A stretch of DNA of 64,000 bases from Strigamia acuminata. Its lineage: Eukaryota; Arthropoda; Chilopoda; Geophilomorpha; Linotaeniidae. Each line of letters starts with the position of its first letter. The first letter of the stretch is position 1. The stretch covers positions 16,120,001 through 16,184,000 of the forward strand of contig OX442316.1 in assembly GCA_949358305.1 (NCBI GenBank), in the 5' to 3' direction. Shown one piece after another: positions 33,816 through 44,655 of the stretch. Position numbers and translations under genes: made by a program. Under the pieces are notes generated by a model. That model saw only the letters and a list, made by a program, of their open reading frames with translations. It ran no database searches and was not told where the DNA came from.

Positions 33816-35215
33816 ATGTTATTTCTTACACCTTATTCCATTTCTCATTCCTCACTTATCTGTCATCTCTCTTCTTATTCCTCATCCGCCACTTCTTATC
33901 TCTCTTCCCTCTCTTCATATCCTTCATCTCTCACTTCTTATCCCTCATCTCTCACTTGTCTCTCATCTGTCACGTCACTTCTCATCCTTCATCTCACTTC
34001 TTATTCCTTATCTCTCACTTCTTATCTATTATCTCACATTTCTTAACCTTCACTGAATTCCTTATCTCATCTCCCCTCTCTCCTCCTCGCCCCTCTTCTC
34101 TCTTTCCTTCCAGATCGGTCAACTTCAATTTAAAAATAAAAATTAATTAAAAGGCTGAACATGATGGAAATTCATTTGTTGATTTCACAAACACAAACTA
34201 AAAATATCGCCACCAGATGGCGCACGAATTGTTTTTAGCACTATCTGGTGGCGGTGTCACGAACTAAAATATTGCCACCAGATGGCGCAACGAAATATCC
34301 AAAAGATTCATTCAAACTTATTTTTAGCAGCGCCATCTGGTGGCGATATTCTAGTTCGTGACACCGCCACCAGATGGTGCTAAAAAACAGTTCATTGCGT
34401 CATTCGGTGACAGTGTCACGAACTAGAATATCGCCACCAGATGGCGCTGCTAAAAAGAAGTTTGAGTGAATCTTTTGGATATTTTGTTGCGCCCTCTGGT
34501 GGCGGTATTGCGGTAAAAATAATTTTTAAGTAAAAAAGATAGAGAACACCAAAGTGCTAACTCTGATTTGAACACGCAATGCTTGAGTCCAAGACCAAAG
34601 CCAAACCTCTAGAGTCATAAGAACACTTGTTAGTTAAATTGCCATTTGAAATCTAAGAATCTGAGATCTCGGCAACGGAGCGAGATGGAGCTATAAATGT
34701 GATAATTAATCGATTTTTTGGCTCATCTCCAATCGACTAAATTCATTTCTGGCACTTTTTCAATTTTTGACCGATTTTGGCCATTTCTCCATAGGTTAGC
34801 CTTTGGGTTTTTGTCAAAATTGGCAAAAATTGAAAAAGGTGCCAGAAATGAGCTCAATCGATCGGAAATGAGCTAAAAAATTGATTAAATATCACATGCA
34901 TATGCCTAACTCCTACAGTTGTTGAGATAGCTGCGGAAAACCAAGTTTTCTGACAACTAAAATATCGCCACCAGATGGCGCTGCTAAAAAAAACTTGGTT
35001 TTCCGCAGATATCTCAACAACTAAGAATAACAATAACAAATAAGAATTGAAAGCTGAGGGGTAACAAGCAGAAATGAGGGATGAGGAATAAGTAGTAAAA
35101 GATGAAGGATACGAAGAGATACGAAGGATACGAAGAGAGATGAGAAATAAGTGAGAGATGAGAATTGAGAAATGAGGGATTAGAAATGGAATAAGGTGTA
35201 AGAAATAAAATAATG
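33816..35215. repeat. Large inverted-repeat region with pyrimidine-rich arms
   Basis: The left arm (about 33816-34080) is a run of TCTCATTCCTCA/CTTATC-like words. The right arm (about 35045-35215) is its purine-rich reverse complement: the word TTTCTTACACCTTATTCCAT on the left matches ATGGAATAAGGTGTAAGAAA on the right (35187-35206). Between them lie the CTCF-like motif cluster and a hairpin-prone stretch near 34740-34870. Frames here are low-complexity and not genes. Confidence 0.6.
34206..34990. promoter_or_regulatory. Cluster of CTCF-like motifs in inverted pairs
   Basis: GCCACCAGATGGCGC or its reverse complement occurs, exactly or with one or two changes, near 34211, 34245, 34272, 34331, 34364, 34434, 34490 and 34970. 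The core CCACCAGATGGCGC fits the vertebrate CTCF consensus CCASYAGRKGGCRS at every position and resembles the insect CTCF site. The copies lie in both orientations because they are part of inverted repeats that also share ATATTCTAGTTCGTGAC. Whether any protein binds is unknown; a repeat element that happens to contain the word is the alternative. Confidence 0.45.
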
Positions 35216-35256
35216 AATAAGAGATATGCAAATTCCGCCAACGAGAATCGACTGCT

Positions 35257-36420
35257 GGGGAGCCCGCTGGGGAGCCCGCTGGGGAGCCCGCTGGGGAGCC
35301 CGCTGGGGAGCCCGCTGGGGAGCCCGCTGGGGAGCCCGCTGGGGAGCCCGCTGGGGAGCCCGCTGGGGAGCCCGCTGGGGAGCCCGCTGGGGAGCCCGCT
35401 GGGGAGCCCGCTGGGGAGCCCGCTGGGGAGCCCGCTGGGGAGCCCGCTGGGGAGCCCGCTGGGGAGCCCGCTGGGGAGCCCGCTGGGGAGCCCGCTGGGG
35501 AGCCCGCTGGGGAGCCCGCTGGGGAGCCCGCTGGGGAGCCCGCTGGGGAGCCCGCTGGGGAGCCCGCTGGGGAGCCCGCTGGGGAGCCCGCTGGGGAGCC
35601 CGCTGGGGAGCCCGCTGGGGAGCCCGCTGGGGAGCCCGCTGGGGAGCCCGCTGGGGAGCCCGCTGGGGAGCCCGCTGGGGAGCCCGCTGGGGAGCCCGCT
35701 GGGGAGCCCGCTGGGGAGCCCGCTGGGGAGCCCGCTGGGGAGCCCGCTGGGGAGCCCGCTGGGGAGCCCGCTGGGGAGCCCGCTGGGGAGCCCGCTGGGG
35801 AGCCCGCTGGGGAGCCCGCTGGGGAGCCCGCTGGGGAGCCCGCTGGGGAGCCCGCTGGGGAGCCCGCTGGGGAGCCCGCTGGGGAGCCCGCTGGGGAGCC
35901 CGCTGGGGAGCCCGCTGGGGAGCCCGCTGGGGAGCCCGCTGGGGAGCCCGCTGGGGAGCCCGCTGGGGAGCCCGCTGGGGAGCCCGCTGGGGAGCCCGCT
36001 GGGGAGCCCGCTGGGGAGCCCGCTGGGGAGCCCGCTGGGGAGCCCGCTGGGGAGCCCGCTGGGGAGCCCGCTGGGGAGCCCGCTGGGGAGCCCGCTGGGG
36101 AGCCCGCTGGGGAGCCCGCTGGGGAGCCCGCTGGGGAGCCCGCTGGGGAGCCCGCTGGGGAGCCCGCTGGGGAGCCCGCTGGGGAGCCCGCTGGGGAGCC
36201 CGCTGGGGAGCCCGCTGGGGAGCCCGCTGGGGAGCCCGCTGGGGAGCCCGCTGGGGAGCCCGCTGGGGAGCCCGCTGGGGAGCCCGCTGGGGAGCCCGCT
36301 GGGGAGCCCGCTGGGGAGCCCGCTGGGGAGCCCGCTGGGGAGCCCGCTGGGGAGCCCGCTGGGGAGCCCGCTGGGGAGCCCGCTGGGGAGCCCGCTGGGG
36401 AGCCCGCTGGGGAGCCCGCT
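35257..36420. repeat. 12-bp satellite, 97 perfect copies
   Basis: GGGGAGCCCGCT is repeated 97 times without a single change (1164 bp). As the unit is a multiple of three and lacks stop codons, most reading frames on both strands stay open (proteins of repeated GSPL, GARW, GSPA, GLPS or RAPQ units). None has a start context or splice partner that would make it a gene. Flanking GGGTCCCCCAAGGAGATTTT-like words at 36440-36480 are related by composition. The uniformity means very recent expansion or an assembly effect. Confidence 0.95.
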
Positions 36421-36698
36421 GGGGCCCCCAAGGCAGTTTTTTCCAAGGGTCCCCCAAGGAGATTTTCCAAGGGTCCCCCGAAACACGCTCATTTTGGGAC
36501 CACTTTGCGTGTAAAACCTCCCTCAAGCGACCAAAACTCTAACATCCAGTGTCGTACGAACCACACAGATTAAATAGATAAAATTTATTTTATTTTTGTT
36601 TTAATGATAATAGATGACAGCAAACTTGATTAGTCGAATCTTTTGTGAAGTGGTAATACTAAATAAAGCACTACGATAAATGTTTTCCACGTTGGATT

Positions 36699-39600
36699 TC
36701 AAAAACCTTGTCCTTTCTCCGTTTCTCTCCCGTCTTCGTCGTTTGTAGTCGGCAAGTAATTCCCGTTGCCATTGACACCACTCTTGTAGCTTTTCCTAAA
36801 GAAAGCCGGTAGTTTGCCAGAATATGTTGGGCTCATCGGAACGTAACTCAAATAGCGTTTTGCCTTTATCCAATCCATACCGTACGGAAAATCGTACGTT
36901 GGAATGCAGCTGCCGAACTCGGACGTTTCGTGGGAGCCACCGTCACTCACCGTCGACATTGGCCCTTCGATTACAAAATACAAATAGAGTTCAATCAAAT
37001 TTGTCACAAGAAAAATAGTCGACTAAATACCCGGAATTGTATTGTCAAAAATAACTCCCAAACAACCGCCGACGAACATCGGAGTGCTCATTAAAATCGT
37101 TGCAATCTGATCAAACATCTCACTACCTAACAAATTAAATATTAAATTTAAAAAAATTAAATTTCAATCTCTAAAAAATATTTTTTTGTTTTTGGGATAT
37201 ACGGGGTGTCTCGCCGAACACCTACCAGGTGAATTATTTCATAATCATGTTAATTCAAAGAAACTTTTGATTATGAATTGAAGTAAATGACATGTGACGA
37301 ATTCAATGAAACATGTTAAATTCATGTGACATTGTTGCATCACTGTTTTGCAACTCGTAACTTTTAAACCAACAATGTTACGCAAAAAATGTCAATTGTA
37401 AAGTTGTAGAGCACCATCTAATTAGTCTAGAACTGTTCTTAAAAAAATTATCTCTTACTGAAAACCTTTTTTTCTCAAAACTTTTCAGTAAGAGATAATT
37501 TTTAATTAGATGATGCTCTACAACTTTACAATTGACATTTTTTGCGTAACATTGTTGGTTTAAAAGTTACGAGTTGCAAAACAGTGATGCAACAATGTCA
37601 CATGAATTTAACATGTTTCATTGAATTCGTCACATGTCATTTACTTCAATTCATAATTAAAAGTTTCTTTGAATTAACATGATTATGAAATAATTCACCT
37701 GGTAGGTGTTCGGCGAGACACCCTGTATACTGTACCTGTGTTAATTGCCGAGCTGTTCACTTCGAGCCACTTGGGAATCGCCAAGCCGCAAAAGAGTGAA
37801 AAACCCAAAATGAACATGTTGCGCGATGACCCCAAATTCACTCCCTGCAGATTCGACAACCCCACCGAAGTGACCATGCCGAACAGAACGCAAAACATTC
37901 CTCCGACCACCGGATCCGGCACTGTGACAAACAACGCTCCGAATTTGCCAAAAATTGAAAAAACAATCATAAAAATAGCGCAGATTTGAACGACGCGTCG
38001 ACTGGCCACCTGAAAATGCAACAAAAATAAAACAACAACAACAACAACAATTTTATGTACAATACGCACTCTCGTGATCCCGATGGCCGCGATGTTCTGA
38101 CTGTACGACGTCGTTCCGTTTCCGGATCCCCACACACCGCCCATTATGCAGCCGAAGCCCTCGACTGCAATACCGCGATTTATCGCATGTCTTGGCGGTA
38201 ATGGAGCGTTGCTGATCTTTGCGCACGCGTAGTAATCGCCGATCGACTCCACAATTGACGCGGTCACTCCAGCAGCCATGCCCAGAATTGCTCCTGCACC
38301 CAATGTCGGCATACCCCACTGAACTGAAATCAAATGCGCACGATTCAACAAATCACTCGCACACTCGTACACACGTACACTTACAAGGGTATGGAATGCT
38401 AAACCACGGCATTCCATTCAAAATGTTAATTTTCCTGTCCGTTCTGGCCAAACTGTCTTCAGCCAACGCTCCACTCATCGTCAGAACGGCACACAACAAC
38501 CAAACGAATAAAATCGCCAGCAAAACCTTGAGAAATGATCAAATACGATATTTGTTTCACTTTCCAATTGGAAAACTTACGGAAAAGACTTTGAAAAGTG
38601 GGTACTTGACAGTCGTGCACCCGCCTTTGCCGTAAGTGAACAACGGCACGTCCACGTTCTGAAGGTATTGAGAAAATACAATGAGCAGAACCATTGTCCT
38701 AGGAAATTACTCAATTCTCATTCTCCATTTGATTAATAATTGAATTTAATTGACCCTTACAATACGGCAACGCCCCAATTTCCACTCGCCAACTCCGCCG
38801 CCTTTCCAAAGGTGGCCAAACCAATCAGGGCAATGGTCGGTGCAATTGCCAATGGAGTAATGAATTTTAACAACATGCCAACCAGGCCGGTGGCTCCCAT
38901 TATCATTTCAAAAAGTCCCGCGATAATCACCCCGCCTTGAATCTTAAAGAAAAGAAAATGGAAAATATAGTTACTTGGGTGGAACGAAGCGATCTTTCAT
39001 TGTATTTACTTCTCGCATTCTTCTCATCCAAAATTCATCTTTATCCGTATCTTTGAGATGCTTATCAGGACTGGTGTCGCAGTGCCAACTCGGGTGATTA
39101 AGTATTGCCAACGCTGGGATGATCAAGGCCAATGTTCCTCCCTGTACAATTGGCAATCTATTGTGGTAAATAATAAATAAATTAAATTTTCTAACAAATT
39201 ATCTGTGTGTTGACTGAACCTTGTTCCAAACGTGCTTTGTAGAAGTGTAGATAGGCCTCCAACTAACATTATTGTTGCTATCATGTGCCCTCTTGCGGGG
39301 TCATCGTCCCCAATACACATTGCAGGAGCCAGGAGATACGGAATGGAAATTAAACTGGAGAGCATCATCAAGTAATGCTAGAAAAAGCGTTTTGTGAATC
39401 GAGTGCGTGAATGTGAAACATTTCTTTACCTGAAATCCAAGAACTAAAGATAAGTGCAGAGGAGGGACGTCATCTAGGCCATAAATGATGTCGGCTTCTT
39501 CATTTTCCTGCTTCAATTCGAGCTTGAGTTTCGGTTTTTCAGACAAATCTTTCTTCTCTAGTAAACTGTCTGAGGTTTGTTTTTCTAGTTCTAACTGCAT

Positions 39601-39765
39601 AGAAAATAAATTTAAAATTTGTTTGAAAATGCCATTGATTGAGAGAAATCTATACCGTTGTGTCTAATTCGTCACATTCCTGCTTATCATTATCCTAAAT
39701 TTATAATTTAATAATCATATTAATAAATAGTAGCTTACTAGAATTTCCATAGTAAAACTTACCAT
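36699..39765 (-). CDS. SLC23-type nucleobase/ascorbate transporter
   Basis: Multi-pass symporter of the SLC23 (SVCT-like) family, expected to import ascorbate or nucleobases with sodium. Exons from the start: 39763-39765 (ATG only), 39656-39694, 39430-39594, 39220-39377, 39010-39157, 38761-38942, 38581-38698, 38385-38526, 38070-38323, 37736-38009, 37031-37126, 36699-36964; 1845 bases, 614 residues, phases matching. Marks: acidic N-terminus then [81 protein letters not shown] (the SLC23 signature QNxGxxxxT/R-like, with A for the usual G), [15 protein letters not shown], and the C-terminal [11 protein letters not shown]. Intron 10 is filled by a palindromic element. It lies among the SLC5 genes without sharing exons with them. 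Confidence 0.9.
37202..37725. mobile_element. Palindromic foldback element in intron 10 of the SLC23 gene
   Basis: Ends GGGGTGTCTCGCCGAACACC and its near-complement, with TA on each side. The two arms, each roughly 250 bp, are reverse complements almost throughout (for example TTAAATTCATGTGACATTGT on the left, its complement on the right), meeting near 37470. No coding sequence. The TA target and GGTGTC ends suggest mariner descent. Confidence 0.75.
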
Positions 39766-40781
39766 TATGATGATTTGAGTGTGCAATCTGAAATAACTTG
39801 AGAGTATCAACTGAGTAATGGAAAAATTTGCCAACAGATAAGACAGTTCATCCCTTTACTTATTGGGATGAGATAAACTTTAATCCACGTTATATTGTTA
39901 TGTTTATGACTTTCAAGAAGAATCAAACCCTTTGGAACACATCTAATGCCCGTAAAAAGTGGGTCAACAAGCGGGTGGCAGATGTTACCTGGATAATAAT
40001 GAATTTTGCTCAATGGTAAAAAATCACTGGTTTGCACATTTTATTCGTAGAGGCCCCAGTGTAACATCACTTTCTTTTTTAAAAAAGCAAGTTTATTCTG
40101 ATTAAAATGCTGCACGCCTGAAATTTCAGCTTTGTAATTTTATTGTGCTTTAAATCAGGAAGAGAAAACAAGAGTACGAACCAAAATTCTGCTACATTTC
40201 CTCAGACTACTACTGGAGCCAGAAATTATGGACAGGAACTGAAATTAATTTTCTTAACAGATAAATTATTAAAATCTGATGATGAAACTTGATGCACATT
40301 TTGTATCATTCATTGCAGACAGAGTGCAACGACTTGTTAGAGAAATTGTGTCAAATGTAATGACTCATTAGACATATCAAAACTTGATCTGATTAGAACA
40401 ACTTTCGAATCAAAACATTAAAATAATTTTTATTTCGAATACCAGTAGAGGGCACCCAACCCAACCCAAGACCAACCGCTGGCCACGTGGCCATTTGTTT
40501 CGTCTTATCAATGGTTTAAGAAGTAGTAAAAAAAATTCCTTTACTTATCGAGATTAAGTAAAAACTTTAATCCCTCTTATATAGTACATTTTCAGACCTT
40601 CAAGTGAAACCTTGATTTAAATTATAAACAATTTTATTTAAAAAAAGTTCTTTAGTGTTTGTGGCGATAACAAACACAAAATCATCTTAGCAAGTCGTAT
40701 CCATAGAATTCCAATACTATATTGTATTGTCCCATTGGGATGATTTCGAGCTTCTTTCTTGCAATAATCTGTGATGTCAGA
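39766..40781. other. Intergenic region between SLC23 and gene J
   Basis: No gene seen. From about 40500 to 40781 it is the shared 3' flank of the G/J/K subfamily in reverse. The rest is AT-rich unique sequence. Confidence 0.45.
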
Positions 40782-42153
40782 TTAAATGGGAAAAGGAGCT
40801 GATTCTTCTTCTTCTAACTGCTTCGGCAATCGTACTTTATTTACATGTATTCCTTCATCTTTTTGATTGACATTTGACATCTAGAAAATACAAACCAATT
40901 TTCTATTTTCCATTTTTATTTTTTCAAGTGATGAAAATATTGGAAAAAAATACTTTGACTAGAGTTCCATTATTTTTCTTAACCCACTTTCTGATCAGTG
41001 GGCTCAACAGTTTGATATCTGATATTTCATTCTCACAGCAGCCTAAATTTAAATTGAAAAGATGTGATTTATTGAGTTATTATCTCAGCAGTATACAACT
41101 AACCAAACAGTGCGCTAGAAATCATTCCAACAATCATAGAGACCAAAAATGCAAAAAGGTGAACAGTCAATGGCGAGATTTTAAACAGCTCATAAATACC
41201 ACCACTGCAACACAAGTGCGATAGAACTTAAACTTTATAGCAGATGACATGGAAAGTCAGAAAGGAAAAATCAGAAAAGCACAGAAAAGTGCTGAACTTC
41301 TTTGCTTTTCTGATTTTCCCTTGAAATTATACTTATTTTCTAACTCCCTCGCGTAGAGGAATGGATAAGAAGACTCATTGGATGTAAGCACTTGAGTCGA
41401 GTTTCCATTAGTGAATGTTAGGTTGTGGTCCATGCAACTCTCAGTGGTCGTTGGGAGTGGCTCAAAATAAACACCTGAAACTTGACCACCAATTGCTACC
41501 ACTAGACCGAAAACAACACCGGCAATTAAGCCACACGCTGCGCCCTTGGGAAATCAACAAAAGAAATAAAAATAAAAACAAAAAAGTGTGACACTTACTG
41601 CAGAGTTGACCCATGGACAAAACAAACCCAAGACAAAGAGACTCGTGCTGATACTGTTCACGGTAGCATTGTTGTAGCCCCAAAACTGAATAAAACATTA
41701 TAATTTTAAGTCAAACTTTAAATTTCAAACGAAATAAATTGAAAACCGTTATAATGCTTTCCACTTTCTCGACAATAACCATCAATAGGAGCGTGAATAG
41801 ACCGTACAGAGCAGCTGTTAAATATCAACATTGGTTATAATAGTTAATCGCACAAACTACAAAAACGGAAACATGTGCCGACAAGGAAAAAATAGCACTT
41901 GTCTTTCAAATTAATATTAAACCCGAACCAGTTTTACATCGTCTCATTCTAAATCAAAATCCGAGTGACGGAATCCGTCACTCGGAATTTGATAAAACTT
42001 GGTTTCAACTGCGTCAATATTTTTCTTGCGGGTATGTTTAAAGTCGATATTTAATCGTATTTTAATCTTTTCCCCCTTGTCGATAAACACTGTTTAATTG
42101 CAATACCAATCCATCTCGCCATTCGCGTTTTCGTTTCATCAGACGTTTCCTTG

Positions 42154-42157
42154 AAGC
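42154..42157. repeat. Target-site duplication AAGC, left copy
   Basis: AAGC here and at 51801-51804 flanks the retrotransposon. Gene K, uninterrupted at this point, reads CTTGAAGCGCGGTAGG with one AAGC. Confidence 0.9.
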
Positions 42158-44060
42158 TGTGACGGTGACGACCACAACTCCCATTTAACAATGGTACCGG
42201 GAAGAGATCGCAATAAATAAACAGTGAATACAATACGAGATAAATACAAGACAGTTTATTGTTGGTAAACAATAATATCAAGGCTAAATTATACATAGGA
42301 CTAATGCCGACATTTGGCAAGTTAAATCAGCTATTAAACTATACAAAGAATTGGCCAACTGGCCCTAGAATAATATCACTACGGGTCTGGAATATGGGAG
42401 CGGTTTCCCCATCGCTCGACCTGATTATAGATGTCATCTTAAGCCGGATGGCTGTGTCCTGGAGTCCGATACGGCTTCGCTGGTTTCCTTGGTTCGCTGT
42501 GTAAACTATCGCACGTCGATAAATCGAATGATCTGAGCATTGCGGTTGACTTTGTCTGCACCGCCACAACTTTGGGAGGATATTGGTGTAAGTAAATGTA
42601 TTCATTTACTTATCAATATTCCACTTATGAATTATATTTAATTCATATCGTTGTGAATTCTTATTTAGATATTTCGGGAATTAGTTGTCGTCAACTTATC
42701 GGTTATATTGAGTTCAATATGAGATTAAGTCTTCTGACTTGATTTTGGTCCAACTGGTTGTCGAGTTTAAGTTTTGCTGTTATAAATAAAATGAAGATTA
42801 AGCTTCCCGTCGCAACACACAATTGCCATCGATTAGAATATACGCCTTGCCATGCAGAACGGTATCAAGCGTCCCCGGCGTCGCAGCACGGTCGTCCATC
42901 GAGTGGTTGACGGTACCACGTACACAGGGGTCGATAGCTCGCGGCTCCGCACAGCAGTTTTATCTCTCGCGGTACTAATAATAGACCGACTGCTTTGGCA
43001 TCGAATACCATGAGAATCAGCTTGCCAAACACTTGGTGCTACTCGTGGTTACTGTAAAACAGACTGCTTTGGCACCATCAGGTGAAGGAACCGATTCTCA
43101 ACAATACCGATGCTACTCGTGGTAACGGAATACGTTCATACCGAAAAAGACAACTTGGTCCTGTCCGGAGGATACTGAATTGCACAACGGCGGGTTCTCC
43201 TTCGGCGTCGCAACCGTAAACTGTAACATTTATGCAACATAATGATCCCAGCACTTCGACTTCAATTGCCGGCGGTGGCATGATTCTGTAGAATCATGCA
43301 ACGGTTCTTTGCGAATAAATCAACAAAGAACCAAAAGGTTTTTTTACGTGAACAACGAATCATATTTCTTAAGTAACAATACCAAACAGAAAATAATCAA
43401 ACAGAGCTGCAGAATGGCCGGTTGTTTGGGTTTATATAACCTGACTGGATTAAGGATTAATCCAGTTATCCAATTGGAACATGGGTTCCACGAATCCCTC
43501 CAATCCCGTATCACCGGAAGTGGATACGGAGGAACAATGTGCTAATTCTCACCACAACCGGAACTGGATACCCAGGACCGGAAATGGATCCACCAATCAG
43601 ATCTATTGGTTGATCGATTGATCACCAAATGTCCTGTCCCGCAGAAAATGGAAGTTACATTGTATTTAACATCACAAGACATTAATATATCTTTATATTA
43701 ATGTTCACAAAGCTTCGTTTCATTCTAGTAAATATAGTTTTATATTTATTTACATGTTTTATATTCATATCTTGAATTTGCCGCTAAATCGTAATCGCGC
43801 CATCTTGTGGCAACATTGCGCATTGACAAATGCGGTTTTAGCAGACGACTCTTCGTGATTCGGCCGGAATCCTTTGATATCAAGTAGGAATGAGTGTTTA
43901 TTCTTAATAAACGAACATCTTTGTATTTGAAACATCATAAATAACTTTATTCCAGACATTTATCAGTTTTACACAGAATATCTTCGAGATATCATGATAA
44001 TGGCGCAACAGCGCTTCTTTCTAAGAAAATAGGCATTTATAGCCATTGTAAACCGTCACA
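42158..44060 (-). repeat. 3' LTR of the retrotransposon
   Basis: It is 1903 bp, the downstream copy in element orientation. It contains the palindrome CATGATTCTGTAGAATCATG near 43280 and the CCGTCACA end at 44053-44060. Frames inside it on both strands (for example 42339-42605 and 43309-43545) recur in the other LTR and carry no recognisable domain. Confidence 0.93.
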
Positions 44061-44062
44061 CA

Positions 44063-44070
44063 TCCCCCTT
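44063..44070 (-). promoter_or_regulatory. Polypurine tract of the retrotransposon
   Basis: AAGGGGGA on the minus strand lies two bases before the 3' LTR, as needed to prime plus-strand DNA synthesis. Similar AAGGGGGA words recur on the minus strand near 44436, 44567, 45776 and 47330 inside the element. Confidence 0.75.
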
Positions 44071-44655
44071 AATAACACAATTATATAAAATTTTATAGAG
44101 TTTTCGTTATTCTCCTAATTAGCATAAATGCTATTTTCGGACTTGATGTATCTTGGAGATACCGTGACTTCCAATTTCGAATTTGAGCTTACATAAACTA
44201 ACTTGAATTATCTAAGTTCTGATTTTCTGCCGAAATAATCTTTTCTAATAGCCTAAATTCAAGTCCAGAATTTATTTCCAAGTCTTCTTTTTGAAGAAAC
44301 TTTCGTCATACATAAAATCATCATTTGTGTTATCACAAAATATTTATTTCATATGCCTAGTCAGATGTATCGCTATAAATATACAATAAATAGCTTTTAG
44401 ATGATAAGAGTTGACAATTTAAGAATCAAAATGTCCCCCTTAATTGTCATGACCGGAGTCACTTGGTATTCTTTGTACAATTGACTAATTTTAATTTAAA
44501 CTAGTTGTCTTTTAATACTGTAATATTACTTTTCGAGAATTGTTAATTTTAACTTTATATTTTGTCCCCCTTTTCTTTAGAAGAGAGGTCATGATTTTTA
44601 GAAGAGGATTTTCTGTTTACACTATAATCGGGGAATCTTTGTGTATCATATCATG

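Noticed and set aside
34854-36542. Five overlapping frames of 430-540 codons on both strands
   Set aside because: They are translations of the 12-bp satellite; a stop-free unit that is a multiple of three stays open automatically, and no start context, splice partner or conservation supports them.
42339-43545. Frames inside the LTRs, repeated at 50079-51285
   Set aside because: Identical in both LTRs, short, without domains; LTRs are not expected to code.
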